A stretch of 8,210 bases of DNA. Source: Victivallales bacterium (GTDB lineage: Bacteria; Verrucomicrobiota; Lentisphaeria; Oligosphaerales; Oligosphaeraceae). Each line of letters opens with the position of its first letter. Positions within the stretch are counted from its first letter, which is position 1. Shown in pieces: positions 1-6,372 of this stretch. Location of the stretch: NCBI GenBank assembly GCA_017543165.1, contig JAFYGL010000389.1, positions 1-8,210 on the forward strand, in the 5' to 3' direction. Position numbers and translations under genes: made by a program. The notes beneath the pieces were generated by a model, which saw only the letters and a program-made list of their open reading frames with translations, ran no database searches and was not told the DNA's origin.

Positions 1-1239
1 GACGTAGTCATCGCTGGGGTTCCACCAGTGGATGCCAAGATAATCCTCAAGGAAATGATATGTGGCATAAAGAGTGCCGCGGGGGCCAATGCCCTTGAGG
101 TGCAACACGCCTCCTTCCGACACGATTTTCCAACTTTCATCCGCCAGCCCCTCCGTCTTTACTGTGCTGGCGGAGCCAATCCTCACGGTCGTCAACGGGT
201 TGCCGCCAATCATTATCCGCCCCTTCATGACCAGGGGCAGATAATGCGCAAGCTCCTCCCTTGCGCAAAGTTCATCAGGCGTCGGTTCAGGTGGCACAAT
301 CAACTTGATGCCATTGATGTTGACTTCCTCGTCAACTGGATTGGTGCTCTCGAACGTCACATTGTCAAAGAACAGCGGTTCCTTGTCATTGCCTGTGCGG
401 CATAGAACACTGCAGCTGACAGCATCATCGGGCACATTGCCAGACAGCGTGAACGGACGCCATCCCTCGGACGCTGGCACTGCCGCGTATTTTGCCAGGC
501 TCTTGCCGTTCTTCAGCCTGAAATACGCATACACCGTTCCACTGGCTTTGCCCCTTGCCACGCCTGACAATGTGAAAGGCGCCCCTGGCCTCACGGCAAA
601 CGGAAAACTGTTCGCCTCGCTGTAGATCTTGTTCACGTTAAGTGTCTTGGCGGCAGCGCTTCCATTCATGCCCTCGCCTTCCACTCTGGTGAACGAGCCC
701 CTCCAGCCGTCGGCGCCATTGTTGTTGCCCGCCTTCTCAAAGTCCCCGTTCTTGAGCAGGTTCTTCATGCCCTGCTGTTTCTCACCCATGAAATTCAGTT
801 CATCAAGGAATGTGGGCGTCTTGGTGTTGAATGTACGCAGAATAACATACACGGAAACAGCTTCTGGCGGCACCTTGCCCGCCATTTTGAATTCGGTCCA
901 GTCGTTCGCCTTGTTGTGGCCGCGATGGATTGTGCTGGACTTGCCGTCCTTCAATTTGAATATGGCGTAAGTGTAGAAAGTGTCACCCTTGTACTGCCCC
1001 GTCAGCGCAAAGTCCGTCCCCGCAATCACTGGGAATGACAGGCTTATTGCGTCGCAATTGGTCTTGGTATTTGCGTCCTTCAGCAGCTGGATGCCCTTGC
1101 CTGTTTTGCCTTGGGCAATGGTGTATTGCCCGCGCCAGGTCCCTTCCATCTCAAAGCCACCGTCTGTCAAAAGATTCTCGGCGGCCCCAAGTGCCGCCAT
1201 CCCAAGTGCCGCCAATACGGCGAGTATCTTGTATTTCAT
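1..1239 (-). CDS. Exported DUF4838-type glycoside-hydrolase-like protein, 3'-truncated by the window edge
   Basis: This minus-strand frame stays open for 413 codons from the ATG at 1239 to base 1, so the C-terminal part, including any catalytic barrel, is missing. The start is supported by a GGAGAG ribosome site 4 nt upstream (1244-1249). Residues 1-20 form a signal peptide ending LGAA before ENLLTDGGFE. Residues 22-150 and 160-296 are two copies of a carbohydrate-binding-like jelly-roll domain, each opening with NLL..G.FE and ending in F.D...F. From about 305 the chain (VNINGIKLIVPP, CAREELAHYL, then RGTLYATYHFLEDYLGIHWW at 387-406) resembles the alpha-glucuronidase or GH20 domain-2-like N-terminal region found in DUF4838 proteins. 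Those proteins are typically secreted and occur in polysaccharide-degrading loci. Its enzymatic activity and substrate are unknown. It is 65 nt after the prepilin-like gene and probably co-transcribed with it. I am fairly sure of the family and less sure that it is a hydrolase. Confidence 0.75.
   Translation of the reverse strand, partial: MKYKILAVLAALGMAALGAAENLLTDGGFEMEGTWRGQYTIAQGKTGKGIQLLKDANTKTNCDAISLSFPVIAGTDFALTGQYKGDTFYTYAIFKLKDGKSSTIHRGHNKANDWTEFKMAGKVPPEAVSVYVILRTFNTKTPTFLDELNFMGEKQQGMKNLLKNGDFEKAGNNNGADGWRGSFTRVEGEGMNGSAAAKTLNVNKIYSEANSFPFAVRPGAPFTLSGVARGKASGTVYAYFRLKNGKSLAKYAAVPASEGWRPFTLSGNVPDDAVSCSVLCRTGNDKEPLFFDNVTFESTNPVDEEVNINGIKLIVPPEPTPDELCAREELAHYLPLVMKGRIMIGGNPLTTVRIGSASTVKTEGLADESWKIVSEGGVLHLKGIGPRGTLYATYHFLEDYLGIHWWNPSDDYV
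345..1176 (-). repeat. Duplicated carbohydrate-binding-like domain within the DUF4838-type gene
   Basis: Residues 22-150 and 160-296 of the encoded protein are clearly related to each other. The openings NLLTDGGFE and NLLKNGDFE align, followed by YAIFKLKDGKS with YAYFRLKNGKS, W.EFKMAGKVPPEAVS with W.PFTLSGNVPDDAVS, and LRTFNTKTPTFLDELNF with CRTGNDKEPLFFDNVTF. The two copies have diverged too far to be a recent DNA duplication. Paired CBM4/9-like jelly rolls at the N-terminus are common in exported polysaccharide-active enzymes, where they bind glycan. The binding role here is inferred from that pattern. Confidence 0.7.
1186..1214 (-). repeat. 14-bp perfect tandem repeat (15-bp period) inside a signal-peptide coding region
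   Basis: The plus-strand 14-mer cccaagtgccgcca occurs at 1186-1199 and again at 1201-1214. In the minus-strand gene it encodes AALGM followed by AALGA in the hydrophobic core of the signal peptide. The period is exactly five codons, so gain or loss of a copy would keep the frame and only change the length of the hydrophobic stretch. Confidence 0.9.
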
Positions 1240-1304
1240 CAGTCTCTCCGAAAATTATATTTTAAAACAAAGCCCGAAAAAGCCCCACAGACCACAGGAA
1301 GGCA

Positions 1305-2036
1305 CTACGGAAATGTGATGTCGGCAGTGGTCACGGATGCGCGTGTCCTGAATTCGCAGTGCATGTCCGCCATAAGCGTGTTGAAGCCATTGTTATGCCT
1401 TTCTGGAAGTATCTTTATGGCCTCCGTCTTGGCGTTGCCCGTATTGGCCAGGTTCTTGCAATAATAGCCTGTGCTGTTGTATGTGGTGTGGCTGGCGCAC
1501 CACGGCATGGGGGAATCCGTCATGAGCATCTTGGAAGATGGAGAACTTAGTTGTATCGTCTTGTAGTATTTTTCCGTGGAGCGCAGTCCCGCCCAAACGA
1601 ACCAGGCATAATTGCAGATTTTTCCGTCGTTGGCAAGGCCAGCGTCTGTACAGGTAAATCCTTCAACCTCTCCAGGGCACATGAAGAACTTGCCTGCGCA
1701 GGCGGCCTGTCTCATGGCCACTGTTCCTGATGAATTGTCAACGAAATTGCCGCCGGCAACGTAAGGGAGAAGTTCATAGAACCAGTATGCCTGCTGCCCC
1801 TGGGATGCAAAACTGCCATCGGCTGTGGGGAGGTAGTCCTCGTATGCATCGGCATACAATGCGGTGGCCAGTCCAATCTGCTTGACCTGGTTCACGCATG
1901 ACGTCTGCCTTGCCTTTGCCCGCGCCTTGCTCAAGGCAGGCAGAAGCATTGCCGCCAGAATCGCGATGATTGCGATGACAACCAGCAATTCAATCAAAGT
2001 GAAAAAACAATTTCTGCTGTCGATTTTTCTGTTCAT
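1305..2036 (-). CDS. Prepilin-type N-terminal cleavage/methylation domain protein with H-x9-D motif
   Basis: This is a 243-residue type IV pilin or type II secretion pseudopilin-like protein. A short basic leader ([11 protein letters not shown]) precedes FTLIELLVV and a hydrophobic helix to about residue 35, followed by the usual amphipathic [19 protein letters not shown] segment. The +1 Phe (F12) and the E5-equivalent Glu (E16) are present, but the -1 residue is Phe instead of the usual Gly. The C-terminal region has the H-x9-DG-like motif as H214...D224 with Met in place of Gly. The globular part is rich in Cys (C113, C120, C130, C141, C180, C193, C227), which suggests disulphides outside the cytoplasm. 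A strong GGGAG site lies 6 nt before the ATG. Planctomycetes, Verrucomicrobia and Lentisphaerae carry many such paralogues, often next to secreted hydrolases, and their role is unsettled. Adhesion or substrate capture at the surface is inferred. It sits 48 nt after the regulator gene. Confidence 0.85.
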   Translation of the reverse strand: MNRKIDSRNCFFTLIELLVVIAIIAILAAMLLPALSKARAKARQTSCVNQVKQIGLATALYADAYEDYLPTADGSFASQGQQAYWFYELLPYVAGGNFVDNSSGTVAMRQAACAGKFFMCPGEVEGFTCTDAGLANDGKICNYAWFVWAGLRSTEKYYKTIQLSSPSSKMLMTDSPMPWCASHTTYNSTGYYCKNLANTGNAKTEAIKILPERHNNGFNTLMADMHCEFRTRASVTTADITFP

Positions 2037-2070
2037 CTTTGTCTCCCTTTTGATTTTGTTTATGTCAAAA

Positions 2071-2098
2071 ATTACAATGCCATTTTACTCGTCCTCAA
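2071..2098 (-). promoter_or_regulatory. Possible sigma-70-like promoter for the prepilin-like gene
   Basis: On the minus strand TTGAGG (2098-2093) is followed after 16 nt by TGTAAT (2076-2071). A start near 2064 would give a leader of about 28 nt holding the GGGAG ribosome site. The -35 half overlaps the last codons of the regulator gene. The match is imperfect and AT-rich gaps give such matches by chance, so read-through from the regulator promoter is equally likely. Confidence 0.3.
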
Positions 2099-3143
2099 CA
2101 AAAATCTCCCTGCCGCCAAGCGTCAGCATGGGGGAATAGCTGTTTTGCGCCACAATCCTCTGATGCCCAGTCAAATGCTTCACAATGTCATGGGCAAGAG
2201 TATTAATACGATATTCAATCATGGGTATGTTCTCGGTCTTGAAAATGCTCTCCACCTTGGTCGGAATGGCGACCAGTGGGAAATCCTTCCCAAGCCCCAG
2301 GCAGGAACGTATATCCCTGTTATGCGTAAGTTGCAGTTCATTGCAATGAAGAATCAGCCCGTCAAACTTCCAGCAGGTGCAGGCATTGCGCACTTTTTCT
2401 TCCGCAAGGCCATGTGTCAGGTCAATGACCGTCTCCTTCATCTCAGCCTTCCTGGCAAGTTCACTGTATTCCCATCTGAAACTGTTGTCAATCGCCTCGC
2501 ACCTTGGCATGGCAAGGGCAATCCTGCGGCATCCAGCCTCCTGTAGAAAACGGAACGCCTTCCGCGCAGCCACTCTGTCCTCTTCAATGAAATTCATCCA
2601 TTTGGAGGTGTATTTTGTGGTTTCATCCTCGTTATTGGCATCGTTGTTGACGAATGCAACAAAGGCGCCTATGCCCGCCAGCGTCTCAAAGTACGGCGCA
2701 AACCATTTCCTGTTGACGACTATCCTGCTGTCCTCATTAAAGTGGGAAAGATTGTCCCACCAGATGTCATTGGGGTCATTGGTCCTGGAATAAACGACTG
2801 GAGTGATTCTCCAGCCAACAACCGCCGCTTCGGCAATCAACTCGAACATCAGTTTCATGTAATGGATGTCGATGCACTGAAGATATTCACAGCAGGGAAC
2901 CAGAAGAGAGATGTTCTTTTCCTCCTGGCTAACCTTCGGGAGTTTGACGAAGGTCCCCTTTGACTTGATGCGGTCTATGTATCCCTCGTCTTCCAGTTTT
3001 TTGAGCCCCGCGCGCAATGTGTTGCGGGCAATGTTGAACTTCACGGCATATTCCGTCTCCGTAGGCAGTTTTTCGCCTGGCTTCCAAACGCCAGTCAATA
3101 TCTCCTGCCGTATAATCTGGTAGATTTTATTCTGCTTTATCAT
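2085..3143 (-). CDS. GntR-family transcriptional regulator with LacI/periplasmic-binding-like effector domain (AraR-like architecture)
   Basis: This 352-residue protein has a GntR-type winged helix-turn-helix at residues 5-68. The signature elements IYQIIRQEILTGVWKPGEKLPTE, split as IYQIIRQEIL and TGVWKPGEKLPTE, are followed by RNTLRAGLKKLEDEGYI and the wing KSKGTFVKLPK. Residues 77-347 read as a LacI/GalR-like sugar-binding fold: ISLLVP strand, later EEDRVAARKAFRFLQEAG and RRIALAMPR, then a FDGLILHC strand and the closing PMLTLGGREIF. In this architecture a sugar ligand releases the repressor from DNA near its target genes. The domain is divergent (an unusual WMNFIEEDR segment), so the ligand cannot be named. 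The start codon has only a weak AAAGG site 12 nt upstream, but the winged helix begins at its normal distance from this ATG. The gene has its own promoter and operator-like repeats, which suggests autoregulation and control of the downstream prepilin-like and DUF4838 genes. Confidence 0.8.
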   Translation of the reverse strand: MIKQNKIYQIIRQEILTGVWKPGEKLPTETEYAVKFNIARNTLRAGLKKLEDEGYIDRIKSKGTFVKLPKVSQEEKNISLLVPCCEYLQCIDIHYMKLMFELIAEAAVVGWRITPVVYSRTNDPNDIWWDNLSHFNEDSRIVVNRKWFAPYFETLAGIGAFVAFVNNDANNEDETTKYTSKWMNFIEEDRVAARKAFRFLQEAGCRRIALAMPRCEAIDNSFRWEYSELARKAEMKETVIDLTHGLAEEKVRNACTCWKFDGLILHCNELQLTHNRDIRSCLGLGKDFPLVAIPTKVESIFKTENIPMIEYRINTLAHDIVKHLTGHQRIVAQNSYSPMLTLGGREIFVEDE

Positions 3144-3158
3144 CAGTGGGAAATGCCT

Positions 3159-3180
3159 TTGTTCAGTATATGTTCAGTAT
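3159..3180 (-). promoter_or_regulatory. Tandem 11-bp operator-like repeat over the regulator promoter
   Basis: On the minus strand ATACTGAACAT (3180-3170) is followed directly by ATACTGAACAA (3169-3159), a 10 of 11 match with a period of about one helical turn. The first copy overlaps the last two bases of the -10 box and both cover the expected transcription start near 3172. This placement suits a repressor site, most simply for the GntR/LacI-type protein encoded just downstream. GntR operators are usually inverted repeats, so the direct arrangement leaves the identity of the binder open. Confidence 0.5.
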
Positions 3181-3207
3181 TATAACAAAAATCTCAGGCG
3201 CTGTCAA
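3179..3207 (-). promoter_or_regulatory. Consensus sigma-70 promoter of the regulator gene
   Basis: Read on the minus strand, TTGACA (3207-3202) and TATAAT (3184-3179) are both perfect matches to the housekeeping consensus, with the optimal 17-nt spacer. The expected start near 3172 gives a leader of roughly 28 nt before the regulator ATG at 3143. The promoter begins 13 nt beyond the terminator of the preceding gene, so the regulator unit is insulated from the upstream unit. Confidence 0.85.
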
Positions 3208-3220
3208 GGGGGTGAGACAA

Positions 3221-3252
3221 TAAAAAACGGTCGGTGGCAAACCACCGACCGT
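3221..3252 (-). terminator. Rho-independent terminator of the DUF6067-like gene
   Basis: A perfect 11-bp inverted repeat (3227-3237 with 3242-3252, minus-strand arm ACGGTCGGTGG) encloses a 4-nt loop. On the minus strand it is followed by a run of six T (3226-3221 region, TTTTTTA counting the last stem base). It begins 17 nt after the TAG at 3270-3272. Stem, loop, U-tract and position all fit an intrinsic terminator for minus-strand transcription. Confidence 0.9.
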
Positions 3253-3269
3253 CGCAATCACGTCATGCG

Positions 3270-6200
3270 CTATTTGTCAAGCCTGATGAACACAGGCAGA
3301 TATGGAGCTAGTTCAAACTCTGTCGCCAGATTAAATGGCGTCTCCTGACCAGTCTGCCCGATGTACAGCTTGCCTTGCCAACTGCCTTTTGCGGCAATCT
3401 TTGTCTTCTGCACGCTGGCTGTGGGGTTGAACACCGTCAGGAAATGCCCCTTGGCATTGCTGTAGTAGCTTATCTTGACTTCAGGATTGCTGGCTGTGAA
3501 GAGCGCCGCCTCCTTGCTCCAATATGGGTGGAAAGTGCTGTTCTCCAGGCCGAAGTCATACAGCCAGCCCCTGATGCGCAACTGAACATCCTTCTTGATG
3601 AAGTTGGGATACAGCATCAGATTGTGCAGGAACGCCAGGCCAACCACATGCGTCGTGACAACTGGGCTTTCAATCTTCTCGGTCTCGTGGTATTGTGGCA
3701 GGAACATCCTGTCTGGCCCCATGTTGACCGCGTTCTCGTAGCGGAATTCATCCAGCGTCTTGAACTCCATATAATAGGTATGCGCCTTGCACTGCGCGCG
3801 GTACTGCTCGCCCATGAGTATGGCGTCCGAGAATATTGCCGCCGTGCCCGCCTGTGCGCCGCCCATGTGGGTTACGGTCAATGAGGCTGGGTTCTTCAAA
3901 TGCTGCACATTGTAGATTCTCTCCTGGAAGGCGCGGCAGTCGAAGGTGGGATGGTAAATCTCCCCGTTCTTCTTGAAGGTGTCCGTGCCATAGCAATCAT
4001 AGTACACGCCGTCCCAGTCGTATTCCTCCAGGGCATCCTTCATTATTTTAAGGTAGAAGTCCTGCCATGTCTTCTGTGAAATGTCCGCCTTGTGCGCCAT
4101 GCCGCCTGCGGAGCGCATGTCGTAGGCGCGGGCGGGAAGCCCCTTCCACTTGCTGCCGAAATAGGACCACTCGGGAATGTTGTCCATGATGTAGAATGGG
4201 AACTGGTAAATCATCAGCCTCCTTCCATTGCGCGTCTGGAGAATCTTCTTCGTGTCCTCCACGCGGGCAATGGCCATGGTGGAGCCCGCATATTTCAGGT
4301 GCCCGCTGCTCTGCCATATCAAGTCCAGGTTGCTGTATTTGCCTCCGCGGAAGCGCATCGTGCGCCAATTGTTCGCCGCTGGCCGGAATGGATACGGCAT
4401 GACCGCGAACTCAATGCGATGGCTCTGCCCTGCCTTGAGAACCAATGGCTCGTTCACAAAGGAGAAACTGGCATTGCCCTCCCCTGAAACCGACACCCAT
4501 TCCTTGCCATAGTCCGCCACCGCGGGATATGCCTTGGGCGCATACCAGGCAAGGCCCTGCTCCACTGTGCCGAAATGTATCTCATTGAAGAAGTGCTTTG
4601 TGCTCCAGTTCTTCTTGGCATTCAGGTCCACGGCCCCGATATCGGTCCAACTGTCATCGCTCCTGTGCACAAAGTCCAGTTTCGGGCACTTGATTGCAAG
4701 GGTGCAGTCATTGATTGTGCAGTCATTCTTCGCCTTGATGTCAATGGTGTAATGCAGGAAGCCGCTGTAATCCACGCTGGCAGCCACCTTGCCGCCAAAG
4801 CCATCGCCTGAAATGCTAGCCCATCCCTCGTACAGGCTGAAGCCCTTTGTAACCCAGTTTGCATCTTTGCCAGTGAAGATGGATTTGCCGCCGATTGTGA
4901 CATCCAGCGGCGCAGTAAGCAACTCACTGCCGTTGGCCTGCTTTATCGACTGCAGTTGCAGCCCCTTGCTGAACGCAAAGGTGCTGTTCCAGGTATTCAC
5001 ATTGTTTCCTTGCATCTGCAAATCCTTCCATGGAGCTGGTGCCTCGTCCTGGGGATGCTGCACTCCCAGCTCATTTGTCCAGTTTGGCGAATTGCATATC
5101 TGTATCTTCAATGGCGTGCTGCTCATCTTGGTGCCGTCTTTCAGCACCACGTCATATTGCACAGTGTATGGCCCATCCTCGTACTTGGAAATGTCGATGA
5201 CCTTCGCCTCGCCTGCCTTGGCGGCGAATTCCACCATCGGCTTTTCCGCGTCGCCCTTGCGTATGGAAAGCGTCGCAGAGGCAAGCTTGTCCTTGCTCAA
5301 ATCGCCTGAAAGCGCAGTGACCAGCTCCAGCGTCTTGGCGTCTGGCTCGATATTGCCGCGCAGATAGACCTCGCTCTTGCCCTGCTTGAAGCGTATGTGG
5401 TCCAACTGTATGACTTCCTTGGGCTTCATCTTGCGCATGTTGAGGCCGATGTCCACCCAGGCGCAGTTTTCAGGCACCGTGAATGAATGCACGATTTCCT
5501 TCCAGGCCCCCTTGGTGTAGCGTATGTGGAAACGGCTCTGCCCGATGGCAGTGCCCTTGGCGTCCTTGTAGAAGAAGATGAGCATTCCATTGGCGTTGTT
5601 GATGAAGTCCTCCGTAGCCTTGTACCATGCCTCGAAGATATAGTTGCAGTTGCCTGTGACCTTGATGTTGTCGATGTAGAGCGCATACTGCATGGGCGCG
5701 CCGTTGCCCTGCGCCCTGAAGAATGCCTCGCCTACCTTCGCCTCCTTCCACTCGTTGACAACAGAGCCTCCTGGCCCTGGCATGAAATGGTCGAATATGA
5801 GGTGCCTGTCAAAGCGCCATCCGTCAAACGCGGTTTCAAAGTCTGTGATATGTATGCCCTTTGCAATGCCATTCACCATGGGCGCCATCCTAAGGAAGTC
5901 CACCAGCAGGCGGCTTCCAGCGGGGGCGCCCACCAGGCGCAGCCTCAATGTGGCGCCTTTGGCACCTTCTGGCGCGGTGATTTCGTATGTGCGGTGCAGC
6001 CAGCGCCAGCTGCTGGCAATCATGTTGAACGAGGCTGGCTTGCCGCCACCCTTGTAAACCACATCCACGCGGAATGTGTAGTTGGCCAGCTTTTCGGTAT
6101 GGTAGTTCAGCGCCAGGGCATATTGCCTGCCGCCTTCAACTGGCAAATCCACAGTGTAGATTGTCCTGTTGGGCTTTCCATCGCCAATTGCGCACAACGC

Positions 6201-6353
6201 GCCCTTCTCTACACCTGCGTCAGGCGCAATCTGCGCCCCTTCCTGCAACTGGCCCTTCAAATGCCCAGCATCGTCAAAGCGCTCCAGCAACGGAAAATCG
6301 GCCGCAAAAACCATGACAGCGGCCAATGCCAACAAAACAAACCATTTTCTCAT
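3270..6353 (-). CDS. Large exported glycoside-hydrolase-like protein (DUF6067-type) with two N-terminal jelly-roll-like domains
   Basis: The 1027-residue product starts with a signal peptide (MRKWFVLLALAAVMVFA, cleavage probably after A17). Residues 20-160 and 167-323 look like carbohydrate-binding jelly rolls: the first ends SRLLVDFLRM and the second opens DFETAFDGW and ends VIQLDHIRF. An Ig-like segment follows at about 330-420. From 424 the sequence NELGVQHPQDEAPAPWKDL, then LQLQSIKQANGSELLTAPL, matches my memory of the beta-domain in DUF6067 proteins. A barrel-like region spans about 660-945, with DWDGVYYDCYG at 779-789, THMGG at 828-832, and FSDAILMGEQY at 841-851. D781, D786, D843 and E849 are candidate catalytic acids. 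A beta-rich tail (FLTVFNPTAS) closes the chain, as in many alpha-glycosidases. It should act outside the inner membrane on a complex glycan. AGAGGA lies 7 nt before the ATG. The gene follows the membrane-protein gene by 19 nt, so they very likely share a transcript. Family placement is from memory of motifs; activity is inferred. Confidence 0.7.
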   Translation of the reverse strand: MRKWFVLLALAAVMVFAADFPLLERFDDAGHLKGQLQEGAQIAPDAGVEKGALCAIGDGKPNRTIYTVDLPVEGGRQYALALNYHTEKLANYTFRVDVVYKGGGKPASFNMIASSWRWLHRTYEITAPEGAKGATLRLRLVGAPAGSRLLVDFLRMAPMVNGIAKGIHITDFETAFDGWRFDRHLIFDHFMPGPGGSVVNEWKEAKVGEAFFRAQGNGAPMQYALYIDNIKVTGNCNYIFEAWYKATEDFINNANGMLIFFYKDAKGTAIGQSRFHIRYTKGAWKEIVHSFTVPENCAWVDIGLNMRKMKPKEVIQLDHIRFKQGKSEVYLRGNIEPDAKTLELVTALSGDLSKDKLASATLSIRKGDAEKPMVEFAAKAGEAKVIDISKYEDGPYTVQYDVVLKDGTKMSSTPLKIQICNSPNWTNELGVQHPQDEAPAPWKDLQMQGNNVNTWNSTFAFSKGLQLQSIKQANGSELLTAPLDVTIGGKSIFTGKDANWVTKGFSLYEGWASISGDGFGGKVAASVDYSGFLHYTIDIKAKNDCTINDCTLAIKCPKLDFVHRSDDSWTDIGAVDLNAKKNWSTKHFFNEIHFGTVEQGLAWYAPKAYPAVADYGKEWVSVSGEGNASFSFVNEPLVLKAGQSHRIEFAVMPYPFRPAANNWRTMRFRGGKYSNLDLIWQSSGHLKYAGSTMAIARVEDTKKILQTRNGRRLMIYQFPFYIMDNIPEWSYFGSKWKGLPARAYDMRSAGGMAHKADISQKTWQDFYLKIMKDALEEYDWDGVYYDCYGTDTFKKNGEIYHPTFDCRAFQERIYNVQHLKNPASLTVTHMGGAQAGTAAIFSDAILMGEQYRAQCKAHTYYMEFKTLDEFRYENAVNMGPDRMFLPQYHETEKIESPVVTTHVVGLAFLHNLMLYPNFIKKDVQLRIRGWLYDFGLENSTFHPYWSKEAALFTASNPEVKISYYSNAKGHFLTVFNPTASVQKTKIAAKGSWQGKLYIGQTGQETPFNLATEFELAPYLPVFIRLDK

Positions 6354-6372
6354 GTCAATTTCCTCTTATGTT

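Noticed and set aside
1254..1259. TATAAT on the minus strand upstream of the DUF4838-type gene
   Set aside because: A start about 7 nt downstream would fall inside the ribosome site, and the -35 position reads CTTTTT. It is more likely just an AT-rich unstructured leader.
1281..1304. Possible terminator between the prepilin-like and DUF4838-type genes
   Set aside because: Only three or so consecutive pairs can form around GCC/GGC, which is too weak for an intrinsic terminator despite T-rich sequence after it.
2063..2068. TTGACA on the minus strand just upstream of the prepilin-like gene
   Set aside because: At 17 nt downstream the sequence is GAGACA within the ribosome-site region, so there is no matching -10 box.
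4789..5367. 192-codon plus-strand open frame, and others such as 3375-3884 and 28-405
   Set aside because: These lie entirely opposite well-supported minus-strand genes and encode compositionally odd proteins without family features.
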